Positions 1-9,322 of a stretch of 64,000 bases of DNA are shown piece after piece. The stretch spans positions 27,808,001 through 27,872,000 of the forward strand of contig JAYKYS010000004.1 in NCBI GenBank assembly GCA_036924285.1, read 5' to 3'. The notes beneath the pieces are model-generated. The model saw only the letters and a program-made list of their open reading frames with translations, was not told the origin of the DNA and made no database searches. This stretch comes from Asterella californica (lineage: Eukaryota; Streptophyta; Marchantiopsida; Marchantiales; Aytoniaceae). Positions within the stretch are counted from its first letter, which is position 1. Each line of letters opens with the position of its first letter. The position numbers and the translations under genes are program-made.

Positions 1-5
1 CAGTT

Positions 6-2273
6 TTGCGAGCCCCACTATTCTCAGCCACGGATATGAGAGCATTGGGAGTCAACTTGGCTCCAGTGTTCCAGTTGGCGGCCACGCTCAGTGAGAGCGA
101 GGATGTAGTTACCTCTAGTGCTGAAGTAGTTCAGCAAGAGACGGTAGACGTGTCCATGGAGTCGAGGATCAGGACAGCTACCAGTGGTACTTGGCAAGCG
201 GCGGCTGCTAGGTTAGATGAGTTACCAGCTAGGCCGGCGATTGACCGTGCTAGTTTGGCACCAGGTGTGGTGTTGTTGGACAACAGAAGTGGTATCTTCT
301 GTTTGGTGGCACCTTCAGGGAAAGTGTATCGACCCCAGAAGGTCTTGTTAGACTCTGGAGCCCAACCGTTGATGTTGGGAAAGGCGGCGTGTATTGGTTT
401 GGGTCTGAAGAAGTCCGAGATAGAGAGATGTCCATTCCAGTTGCAGACATCTCTAGGGGGATCAGGAGGTACGGCTCTACACATGACACGGGAGATGTTG
501 ACGGTGAGAGTTCGGCCAGATCACCCCACGGATGGCTCTATGGTGAAGGCCAAGGCCATTGTTACAGCCGCAGAGTCTTATGATGTATTGGTGGGAGGTG
601 CTGTGTTGTACCCTATGGGGTTCGTGATTGACTATTGGGCAGAGACAGCATCTTACAGACCAGGTTGGCAGTCCGGTGAGGGACGAGTGAGCCGCTTACC
701 AGTGCGGTTCAGTGCTAGAGTTGGGACGACGGAGCCTACACCAGGAACGATGGCATCCGTTGCAGGGTTCAGTTCGATCATCACTTGGCCGGATGAGTTG
801 TTGGAGGGTAATGCCCATGCGGAGGATACTCCGATCTATGAGGAGGTGGAGGACATGCCTAGCATGTCTACGTTAGTACCATCTGCCTTGGATGTTCCAC
901 TCTGGAGTTCGAGTGGAGGGTTGCAGCAGTATGCTGATCAGTTGGTGCAGCAGGCTTGGAGTGAAGCTTTTGTACCACCAGTAGAGGAACAAAGGGTTGT
1001 TCCTGCCACTGGCCCTGTGACCTTATCACCGTTGGATACGACTCCCATTGTGTGGCAGTATCCAGAGGAAGGTGTATGTGTGCTGGAGCTGTTTGGAGGG
1101 ATCAGCACAGGTTTGGCTGCGGTATTGCAGGCAGGTATACAAGTACAGCGATACTTGTATGTGGAGAGAGATGAGATTGCGAGACGCATCTCATTGCGAC
1201 ATGTGGCACGTTTGGTGCAAAGATATCCTGAGTTGTTGCCCATATCAGCTGTTAGAGGATACCAGCAAGCATTACCGTCGGATATTTCGTTGCTGGGGGC
1301 GCAGGATCTTACGTTTGTGGGCACCATTCACTTGGTGATAGCCGGATGGCCATGTCAAGGTCACACGCGTGCAGAGAGAGGTCAGGGTTTACATGACCCG
1401 CGATCTAGGATGTTCTGGGAGATGTTACGGATCCTACGACATCTCCAGATGCATCAGGTGGATTCTCCAGCATACATCTTGGAGAATGTTCCTTTGTTGG
1501 GTGATGCTCGTACACAGATGATGGCGAGTGTGCACCAAGTGCGGTCTTGGGTTGGACCAGCAGTGTTGTTGGATGCAGCGAGAGTGGGATCTCGTGCACA
1601 TCGTCCACGGTTGTGGTGGACGAACTTGTTACCGAGAGAGGTGCTTAAGCGCGCACACGATGGAGTGAGACGACCAGCGCACCTCACGGTTGATAGCATC
1701 TTGGATGCAGGACGACGATCTCAAGTAGTGAGAGTCGTCGATAGGTCACCCATGGCAGTGGTGAACCTAGTGGGACGGCCCATGGTAGCATTACCCACAT
1801 TGGTAAGCTTTCCAGCGTCACATGCTTACAGAGATGGAGGACCTGGGCTTGTGTGGGATGCTCAATTACGGCAGTTGGTGGAGCCCAATGCCGATGAGAG
1901 AGAGCGAGCGATGGGTTTCACTACGGGTACGACGACAGTAGCTTCGGTGTCGGAGGCTTCACGTCGTCAAGTATTGGGTCAAGCAATGGACTTGAATTGC
2001 TTGACATGGATTGTTAGCCTTGGATTGGCTGAGCAGCGTCGGATGCGATCGACGGGTGTTACTGCTCGAGCACTCTTGAGCTCTTTGCCTACCGGGTCGG
2101 TGGAGGCAAAGGCTGGGGGCGAGGCACGTGGAGTTCGTCATCCTTGGACATCATGGGATGTCATAGGAGAGAGTGTGGAGTTTGCAGCTAGAACTGCAGA
2201 AGTTTTACACACAGTAGCGGTGGAGGTTGTTGGTGGTGAGCAGAAGGAAACTGCTCCAGAGGCTGCAAGATAG
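6..2273 (+). CDS. Retroelement polyprotein, part 1: aspartic protease and DNMT3-like cytosine-5 DNA methyltransferase
   Basis: A 755-codon frame, open to the left edge of the window. Residues about 90-215 form a retropepsin-like domain with the active triad DSG at 116-118 and the later flap-side motif YDVLVGG. Residues about 358-690 form a C5-methyltransferase. Motif I is LELFGG (360-365), motif IV is GWPCQG with the catalytic cysteine at residue 450 (bases 1353-1355), motif VI is ENV (493-495), motif VIII is RPR (533-535), and the motif IX/X part has ERAMGF (from 633) followed by RRQVLG. The single-block order, the AHRPRLWW stretch and the C-terminal pattern resemble the DNMT3 clade. It should transfer a methyl group from S-adenosylmethionine to cytosine C5. 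No stop or frameshift breaks it. It ends at a TAG (2271-2273) that lies in frame with the RT part. Start codon not in window. Confidence 0.9.
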   Translation: MRAPLFSATDMRALGVNLAPVFQLAATLSESEDVVTSSAEVVQQETVDVSMESRIRTATSGTWQAAAARLDELPARPAIDRASLAPGVVLLDNRSGIFCLVAPSGKVYRPQKVLLDSGAQPLMLGKAACIGLGLKKSEIERCPFQLQTSLGGSGGTALHMTREMLTVRVRPDHPTDGSMVKAKAIVTAAESYDVLVGGAVLYPMGFVIDYWAETASYRPGWQSGEGRVSRLPVRFSARVGTTEPTPGTMASVAGFSSIITWPDELLEGNAHAEDTPIYEEVEDMPSMSTLVPSALDVPLWSSSGGLQQYADQLVQQAWSEAFVPPVEEQRVVPATGPVTLSPLDTTPIVWQYPEEGVCVLELFGGISTGLAAVLQAGIQVQRYLYVERDEIARRISLRHVARLVQRYPELLPISAVRGYQQALPSDISLLGAQDLTFVGTIHLVIAGWPCQGHTRAERGQGLHDPRSRMFWEMLRILRHLQMHQVDSPAYILENVPLLGDARTQMMASVHQVRSWVGPAVLLDAARVGSRAHRPRLWWTNLLPREVLKRAHDGVRRPAHLTVDSILDAGRRSQVVRVVDRSPMAVVNLVGRPMVALPTLVSFPASHAYRDGGPGLVWDAQLRQLVEPNADERERAMGFTTGTTTVASVSEASRRQVLGQAMDLNCLTWIVSLGLAEQRRMRSTGVTARALLSSLPTGSVEAKAGGEARGVRHPWTSWDVIGESVEFAARTAEVLHTVAVEVVGGEQKETAPEAAR

Positions 2274-5200
2274 CAGTCAACGACTTCGTCTTCTACCTCT
2301 AGCATGGTGACAGAGGATACTTGGGAGCCGGAGATCGGACCCAAGCTTATAGGAGAGGAGAGACGAAGAGTCCAAAGATTCCTGAAGAGCTACAGGAATT
2401 GTTTTGCCTTCAGTATGAAGGATTTGGGTACCTTGAAGGGACCTGGTATACGGATCGACTTGGTTAATGACACGCCAATCTTTTGACGTCCTTACAGGTA
2501 CAGTGACATGGAGAGAGCCTTGATCCAGAGTCGGACTCAAGACTTGTTGGAGGCTGGGTTGGTGGAGATGTCGCATGGAGAGTATGCATCTGCCACAGTT
2601 ATGCCAGCCAAGAAGGATATGTATGGCAACTACACAGATAGACGGATGTGTGGGGACTATCGTCCTATCAATCGGCAGACGAAGTCCGATAAGTATGCCA
2701 TGCCGACACCTGAGGAGATCTTTGATGCAGTGGGGCATGTGAAGGTCTTCAGTACTTTGGATCTTCGAGCAGGGTATCATCAGTTGCCAGTGAGAGAAGA
2801 AGATAAGTCCAAGACAACATTCTGGGGAATTGACTCTCACGGCAAGGATTGTTTGTATCAGTGGCGGTTCTTACCATTTGGGTTGAAGAACGCCCCTGCT
2901 GAGTTCCAAAGGGTGATGGACAGAATCCTTGCAGGATTGGATTTTGTCAGATGTTATATTGACAACATCTTAGTCTATAGTGCTACAGTGGAGGAGCACG
3001 AGAGACACTTACGGGATGTGTTTGAGCGGTTGAGAGCTCATGGGTTGAAGTTACACCCTGGGAAGTGTAAGTTCTTCCAGGAGTTGGTAGAGTATCTGGG
3101 CCACACCATCTATCCAGGTGGATTGGGTGTTCAACAGACGAAGGTTGAGGCTATTGCACGTATTCCACGCCCCACAGATGTGAGTCGAGTTCGAGCATTT
3201 GTTGGTTTGGCGAACTTCTATCGTCGATACGTGAAAGGGTTTAGTGCAATTGCGAAGCCGTTGACCAAGCTGATGAAGGTGGACCAGGAGTGGCAGTGGG
3301 GAGATGAGCAGGAGCGAGCTTTTGTAGAGCTCAAGGATAGGTTGACATCTGCTCCCATCTTGAGGAGACCCGTTAGAGGGCGTCCTTTCCAACTGCACAC
3401 CGATTGGAGTATGTTGGGACTTGGAGCAGTGCTGACTCAGCATGATGATGAGAAAAAGGAGTTCGTGGTGGCGTATGCCAGTCGCTCCAACAATTCAGCG
3501 GAGGCGAGGTATAGTTCGTATGAGGGAGAGTGTTTGGCGGCAGTGTGGGCTGTTGCACACTTTCGATGTTATCTGTTTGGGAACCCCTTTACTCTCATCA
3601 CTGATCACCAGCCGCTCAAGTGGTTGATGGAGTCCGACAAGCTTACAGGGAAGCTTGCACGATGGGCTCTGATCTTACAGGAGTATGACTTCCAGGTAGT
3701 ACATAGACCTGGAGTTGCAAACCTAGATGCCGATGGGTTGAGTCGCAACCCGTGCACGAGTCAGCAGGATCAGACTGGGGCTCGATGGCATGACGAGGTT
3801 GATGAGGAGATAGTGCCAGGGTGGCATGCATCTGCCTTTCTTTGTGTGTTGGCCATGAACTCTAGTATGGAGGGCCAAGTCGTATCTTTCTCTGGTCAGA
3901 GAGTAGATGATGAGTCTTCAGATCCTGAAGGTGGAGATGGTGTTTCAGACCAGCGAGATATCCATGATGATGTGACCGTGATGGAGTATCTACGTACTGG
4001 TGTGGTAGTAGGCACAGTAAGTGCCAAGGAGCGAGATCGTGTCCTTCAACGAGCGAAGAGATTTCGACGAGAAGGACGACATGTACTTCGAGTATGGGGT
4101 GATGGGAGGGTACGGATAGTGTCACATCCATCCCAGAGGGCACAGTTAGTACGACATGCCCATGAGGAGTTGGGACATTTTGGAGTGAAGCGTACGCATA
4201 GCTTACTCCAAGGACAATATTGGTGGCGTGGTATGCACATCGATGTGCAACAGTTTGTCGCACGATGTGTGGTTTGTGATCGAGTACGAGCATCGTTTAA
4301 TGCTCCTACTCCACAGTTACACCCCTTACCGATTATGGGGTTGGGTTACCGTTGGAGTTTGGATTTTACGGGACCCTTACCGTTGACCGTACGTCACCAC
4401 CGGTATGTGTTGGTGATGGTGGAGCACTTCTCCAAGTGGATTGAGTTGGTGGCATTACCAGACAAGGCGAGTGAAGGGACGGCGTACGCGTTCTTAGATC
4501 GAGTGCTGAGTCGTTTCGGAGCACCAGCTGAAGTGCTGACAGACCAAGGTACAGAGTTCCTTGGTGAGTTTCAGACCTTGTGTGATCAGGCGCTGATTGA
4601 TCATCGAACTACATCTCGAGATCATCCTGAGGCGGATGGTTTGGCGGAGAGGGTAGTTCAGACGGTGAAGAGAGGATTGCGCAAGTATGGCTTGCAGAAG
4701 GGCCACTTGGGAGACTGGGATGTGCAGTTACCATGGTTGGCTATGGGCTACCGTTTTAGCCGACAAGCATCTTTGGCTTCCTTCTCACCGTATTTCTTAT
4801 TGTATGGCCGAGATCCAGATCTACCTTCGGCCATTCGTCGTGATTCTGTTGAGGTGCTGGACCTTGATGACCCGGATATGTGGGTGAGAGCATGTTCTCA
4901 ACGAGCAGAGACATTTCGGAGAGTTATGCCTATGGCTTTTGAGAACCTAGCGATTGCCCAGCATAGAGACACGTTGCGGTATGCGACTATCCGAGGAGGA
5001 GGTTATCGGCCGTCGATTCGCAGGTTTCATCCTGGCGATTATATCTATCTACAGCAGACTGCACCGACGACGTTGGACGTGACCGCAGGGCGCACTATTT
5101 TACGAGTGCGTGAGGTGTTACCTTCTGGAGTACTCATGTTAGAGGGCCGTGATGGTGTTGTGTGGAAGGACCATGTGCGTAATTGCGCGCCATGTCATCT

Positions 5201-5399
5201 TCTCAACATTGATGGTACCGTCGATCCAAGCTTAGCAGTTGTACGCGCGGGCTTGAGGTGTATGTTGTGTGGGTCTGCTAGCGGAGCAGCCCGTATGTTG
5301 GTGTGTGATGGTTGTTCGAGAGGTTGGCACATGTCATGTTTGACTCCACCTCTCAGTGTAGTTCTTACTGGACGGTGGGTTTGTCCTCGATGTATATAG
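2274..5399 (+). CDS. Retroelement polyprotein, part 2: reverse transcriptase, RNase H, integrase, C-terminal PHD finger
   Basis: It continues the frame of the preceding methyltransferase ORF after the TAG. One further TGA (2484-2486) interrupts it just before RT, where CGA would give the usual arginine pair. From the ATG at 2508 there are 963 residues. RT comes first; its catalytic box reads CYIDNILVYS, so the second aspartate of YxDD is Asn (residue 153, bases 2964-2966). RNase H is at about 275-400. Integrase has an HHCC zinc finger (HAHEELGH ... CVVC) and the DDE triad (LDFTGP, LTDQGTEF, DGLAERV). A canonical C4HC3 PHD finger ends the protein: ligands C918, C921, C933, C936, H941, C944, C959, C962, with the conserved Trp at 957. 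The TGA and the YIDN box argue that this copy cannot transpose alone. Confidence 0.88.
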
Positions 5400-5572
5400 C
5401 GGAGATAGTCAATTAGATCTTTGCGTGGTATGGATTGCAGACAGGCGACTAACGATGGGACGATGTAGCACCCGGCCTCCTGATCCTTGCACCCATGAAG
5501 GTGTGTATCACGTAGTTGGGATATGGAGCTATCTGGAGTTAGAGGGACCTAACCGCCAGTTAGGGGGGCGAT

Positions 5573-5969
5573 TGTGGTACACTTGTGTATGTGTATGACA
5601 TCGTCCATGTGTTATGTGTATGTGTGGTGTTTCTCTGACAGCGATGTATGTTGTGTAGCGATGTGTATGCGCACGACAGCTGTCACGTCAGTTTGGGCAC
5701 CTCGGCTAGGTTGACCGAGTGCGAAGTGGCGCATCCCGGTAAGGCCGTTAGTGCCGTTAGGGCGAGTTGAGAGGAGAGTCCACTAGGGGTAAACTTCGCA
5801 GGTAGGGCTTGGAGGCCTTAGTTCTTTGAGTTGAGCCTTGAAGCTCCAGGCTATGGTGGATAGTCTAGTTGAGTGTAACCCGGATTCTCTTCGCGTTTAG
5901 AGTGGGTTTGGCTTGACCGTTTGTGAGTAATCCTTGTTGTGGTGTTGGAGATGGTAATCTCTGTATTCA
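5573..5969 (+). repeat. 3' LTR of the methyltransferase retroelement
   Basis: Begins TGTGGTACAC directly after a G-rich polypurine tract and ends ...TGTATTCA, so it has TG...CA ends and is 397 bp long. Its first ~110 bases recur at 5976-6084, which confirms the left boundary. The matching 5' LTR would be outside the window. It carries several TGTATGTGTATG-like stretches. Confidence 0.6.
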
Positions 5970-5975
5970 GATTAT

Positions 5976-6084
5976 TGTGGTACACTTGTGTATGTGTATG
6001 ACATCGTCCATGTGTTATATGTATGTGTGGTGTTTCTCTGACAGCGATGTATGTTGTGTAGCGATGTGTATGCGCACGACAGCG
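5976..6084 (+). repeat. Truncated second copy of the same LTR (first ~109 bp)
   Basis: Repeats the start of the LTR at 5573 with only a base or two of difference, then stops abruptly at GCGCACGACAGC, where the next element's sequence begins. Only six bases (GATTAT) separate it from the end of the complete LTR. It is either the head of a tandem or adjacent second insertion, or the product of LTR recombination, cut off by the following element. Confidence 0.6.
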
Positions 6085-6217
6085 GCGAGAAGCCTCTGAA
6101 CTTGATACTGGAGTTCCAGAAGAGACTGGAGATAGACGGAGGGTCACAAGGAGGCGAGCAGCCCCTCCAGAAGACGTCCCATCTACTTCTGCAGCTCCTC
6201 CACCAGCACCAGGTCCG

Positions 6218-7149
6218 ATGGAGGACGTGCAGAGATCCCAGCAGGAGCCAACGACTGCTGTTAGACGGTTTACTGCCCAAGAGAAAGGGAAAGGACCGGC
6301 TTACAAGTTGACAGCAGATATAGAGACTTCAACTGATCTCAAGAGCATCTTGGAGCAGAGAATACTTGACGCGCGAATCAAGTTTTCTCTTCGAGAAGTT
6401 CTTGGTATTGCAAAGAGGGAGTTTCACGAGCTGATCATCGACATCATCAAGCGGAAGAGACAGGTGATGTCTGAACAAGTAGAAAGCCAGATGATAGAGA
6501 TGGTAGGAGCTTCTGTTAATGATGCAGAATTCGGGAAGGTGCATTTCAGGAGGCTGATGATACAGAGTATCAGCAAGAAGCATTGGTTGCTGGTACCAAC
6601 ACTGCTGAGTTTGATGATGAAGAAGCTGGCGACGAGAGTCCAGCTACTGATAGCGACTTCAGAAAGAGACACTGGGCTCGTGCTACGACGGCTACACGAG
6701 TTCGTCTCGGAAGTCTTGAACCTGTTGCTGCGTTAGTTGATCACGGTTCAGAGATCAACATCATGTCACGGGAGGTGTACGAGAGAGGGCAGTGGCCCAT
6801 CGAACTGAACCATGGTTGGGTGCTACGAGCTGCAAACAACCAGAAGGGTGAGTTATACGGCGCTTGTCCCAACGTGAGAGTAAAGCTGGGTGATGTGGAG
6901 GTAGATCAGCACTTCTTCGTGCAATCTTCTGCTTCTTATCCTGTGATTCTTGGTCAACCTTATATCACCGCAGTTAGAATGGAGACGAAGGTGATGGATG
7001 ATGGATCTCACTATGCTAGGATCTGTAGTCCAGATGATAGACGTTCTGTGCAGTTTTTGACCGTTCGTATGAACCACGAACGAAACCGACAGACTTTGAG
7101 AGATTCTCCTATCTGTAGGAGCAAGGGTTTTCTGAAACCACTCTTGTAG
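6218..7149 (+). pseudogene. Gag-linker and aspartic protease of gypsy element (one frameshift)
   Basis: Two overlapping frames belong together. 6218-6736 has the linker with VLGIAKREFHELIIDIIKRK, then the coding sense moves to the frame 6583-7149. This second frame has a retropepsin-like domain with DHGSEINIMS (an unusual DHG instead of DSG or DTG, shared with the copy at 26.1 kb) and a later VILGQPY motif. A frameshift near 6560-6600 separates them. The linker and protease match the copy at 25.76-26.55 kb along their length, so the frame assignment does not rest on ORF length alone. The shared DHG argues that it is a family trait rather than a lesion. Confidence 0.65.
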
Positions 7150-7184
7150 GACGGGATACCAAGAGTGACGGATCTGCTACTACT

Positions 7185-8117
7185 ATGATCCCGCTTGAGC
7201 AGCCTGTGGGATCACAGGAGATTGACGAAGAGGTTGCTCAAGATTCTGAAAACTGCGACACTGTACATAGTTGGAAATCAGGTTTAATGACTTTTAGTTC
7301 TGATGATTGGAGTGAGTTCACGCGTGTAGAGGATTTGACTGAGAAGAGTAGAAGGCAGATGGAGAAGTATGTAGAAAATCTGCGTTGTACAGGAGTTCTG
7401 AAGGAAGGTGAGATGATTTCTGGTGTTTACGAGGAGTTTGTAGGTGTACAGTCTTTTGTTCGTTGGCTGGATGATGTAGATAGGTTGATGGAGCAGATGG
7501 GAGGAAGGGTGGTGATCCCTATCCACTCTCGTAAGGTCTATGAGGAGGTTGCCTCGTGCTTGCAATCTTGTCCTCATCCGAGACTGGAGAGTGGATGGAA
7601 GGATGCAATCTGCTGGTGTGGGTCTCGTGAAGAAGCAGAGGTTCACACCAAATACAAAACTGTAGCGAAGAAGGTGAAGCCAGTGGCGACCCAGTTACCT
7701 GTTGATTCACGACAGCAGATGGAGTTAGCGGCCACTGAGCCTGTACTGAGAGATCCTAAACAGATAGGACACAAGTTTACTCAAGAGACACTCGAGCAAC
7801 TCCAGATAGGAGGGGGTGGCTTCTTGACTGAAGTGGAGAAACGAGGTTTCGAGCAGATGATAGTTAGCCATGGTAAGGCATTTTCTTTCTCAACTGGAGA
7901 GATTGGTTGTGTGGATCCTAGTGTGATAGCTCCGATGGTTATCTTCACTGTTCCTCACGTACCTTGGGACTTGAAACCGATTCTAGTCCCTCGTGCCTTG
8001 CTACCGATGGTTATTGAATTATTGAAGGAGAGGATGACAAAAGATGAAGACGCCCCGGCTACTGAAGAGGCTGAGGCGGAGGAGAACGATGCTGATGAAG
8101 AACAAACCGAAGACTGA
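7185..8117 (+). CDS. Gypsy pol linker and RT N-terminal stub with acidic tail
   Basis: A 310-residue frame in the non-autonomous element. The first ~250 residues match the connector between protease and RT in the copy at 26.55-27.2 kb (shared stretches WISGVYEE-like, YKTV.KK.KPVA, IGCVDP). The RT entry motif MVIFTVPHVPWDL follows, and then, after LLKERM, the protein turns into a Glu/Asp-rich tail of about 27 residues and stops. In the other copy RT continues at that point. The catalytic RT is therefore missing and this product cannot polymerise DNA. The acidic tail may be the normal C-terminus of the polyprotein, joined by the internal deletion. Confidence 0.55.
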   Translation: MIPLEQPVGSQEIDEEVAQDSENCDTVHSWKSGLMTFSSDDWSEFTRVEDLTEKSRRQMEKYVENLRCTGVLKEGEMISGVYEEFVGVQSFVRWLDDVDRLMEQMGGRVVIPIHSRKVYEEVASCLQSCPHPRLESGWKDAICWCGSREEAEVHTKYKTVAKKVKPVATQLPVDSRQQMELAATEPVLRDPKQIGHKFTQETLEQLQIGGGGFLTEVEKRGFEQMIVSHGKAFSFSTGEIGCVDPSVIAPMVIFTVPHVPWDLKPILVPRALLPMVIELLKERMTKDEDAPATEEAEAEENDADEEQTED

Positions 8118-9322
8118 AGAGGTTGGCACATGCCGGAGGATGTGCAGGTTTGGAGGGGGTGGATGTCGTGATGTGAATTATTCCACATAGTGAATAATTC
8201 ACCTCTCAGTTAGGAGATAGTCTCTCTGAGTAAAATTAGGACCTCAGAGAAGTCGACACTGGAGGATGTTATATATTTTGAGTTTTAGTTGGTTGATTAC
8301 CATGTAGATGGAGTTAAGCTCATGGGTTGTAATTACGTGTCGCCCATGCATGCTTCCTAGCGAGGTTAGGTTATCTTTCGAGATTACGTGTCGTCTTACA
8401 TGTCTTCGCATGTAGTTTAGAGGTCTATGCTGGCACTTTAGGGGCTTGACGTGGTAGCCTTTAAGCAAATTCAAGTCACCACGTGGTTTGGGACGCAAAA
8501 GGACAGGGGAGTGAAGCTATGAACTCCCATTGGTCCAATTTTGTCTTTAGTGTACCGCTAAACTTAGTAGTAGGGGTCTTAAGAGGAGTTCGAGCATTTT
8601 GGTGAGAGATCTTCGAAATCTGAGTGCACATGGAGATAGGGTTCGTCGTGCCAAGCACTGTCAGCGAAATTTTTGATTGATTTGGAGCAATAAAGAAGGA
8701 GTTATGGTTGATTGAAGTTCGATTTGTGCCAGAATTGCAGCACTTCTGTTGATTTTGGGGTTTTCGGTGTCAATCGCAGTAGATTTGAGAAAATCGCTTC
8801 AAACCTTCGAGGTCTCGTTCATTGGCAGCAGGGCTACGACTGTCCCCAAATTTTCATGTCAATTGAAATTGTGAGTAATTCGAGGCGACCGCTGAAGTAG
8901 AGGGGGTCCGAAAAGCTCTCAATCTGGAACAACAACTTCAGAGAGCGAGATCTGGAGTTCTGTGTACAATCAGGAGGCCCAACTTCACAGGAGTGTTCAG
9001 CAAGCTGTTTACTGCAAATCCTGGCCTCACTTACATGTAGGAGGAGTTCTGAAGCCTGAACCATTGTATGTTTCTGATTCTGGACCGTTAAAGTTCGATG
9101 TCTGACCTTATTACTGTTAGTCTGATCTGATCTTCGCTTCCTGAACATACTGGAGGGTCCATTCGACCTGAATGAGTGTTTATAGTGTTTCCTTATGATC
9201 TGAAGCCTACCTCTGTATAGTAAGAAACTATAGCCTGAAGTCCAACGCTTCCCTGAGTAGACCGAACGTAGCCTTCAAGGTCATATCACAGTCAGAAGGT
9301 TCCGCCCTTCCCAGGAAAACTC
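8118..9322. other. Non-coding; probable 3' LTR and flank of the preceding element
   Basis: A likely LTR start (TGTCGTGATG, 8164) follows a polypurine tract. I could not find its end or a second copy in the window. No convincing coding sequence or RNA gene. The GTCTTC-rich region begins near its right end. Confidence 0.4.

Larger units (their letters stand above)
1..5969 (+). mobile_element. Ty3/gypsy LTR retrotransposon with DNMT and PHD domains (5' end outside window)
   Basis: The order protease, C5-methyltransferase, RT, RNase H, integrase, PHD finger, polypurine tract and LTR is read on the plus strand. The reading frame is already open at base 1, so gag, the 5' LTR and the primer-binding site lie to the left of the window. 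RT before integrase places it in Ty3/gypsy. The coding part (1-5399) is all in one frame with only two stops, TAG at 2271 and TGA at 2484. A purine tract (TAGGGGGGCGA, about 5561-5571) precedes the 3' LTR, which starts with TG and ends with CA. DNMT-bearing gypsy elements are known from the charophyte Klebsormidium; whether this is the same family I cannot test here. Confidence 0.88.
6085..8163 (+). mobile_element. Internally deleted, non-autonomous Ty3/gypsy element
   Basis: It carries a gag/linker remnant, a protease domain and the N-terminal edge of RT, then goes straight to a short acidic tail, a stop (8115-8117), a polypurine tract (GTTTGGAGGGGGTGGA) and what looks like an LTR start (TGTCGTGATG at 8164). 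RT, RNase H and integrase are absent. It is the same family as the decayed element at 24.1-27.2 and 35.96-36.8 kb, with which it shares the KREFH, DHGSEINIMS and VDP...MVIFTVPHV stretches. In the other copy RT continues past the point where this one turns acidic, so pol has been lost by internal deletion. Confidence 0.65.

Noticed and set aside
131..1699. Several minus-strand ORFs of 60-130 codons inside the methyltransferase region
   Set aside because: They are antisense shadows of a strong plus-strand frame with recognised motifs.
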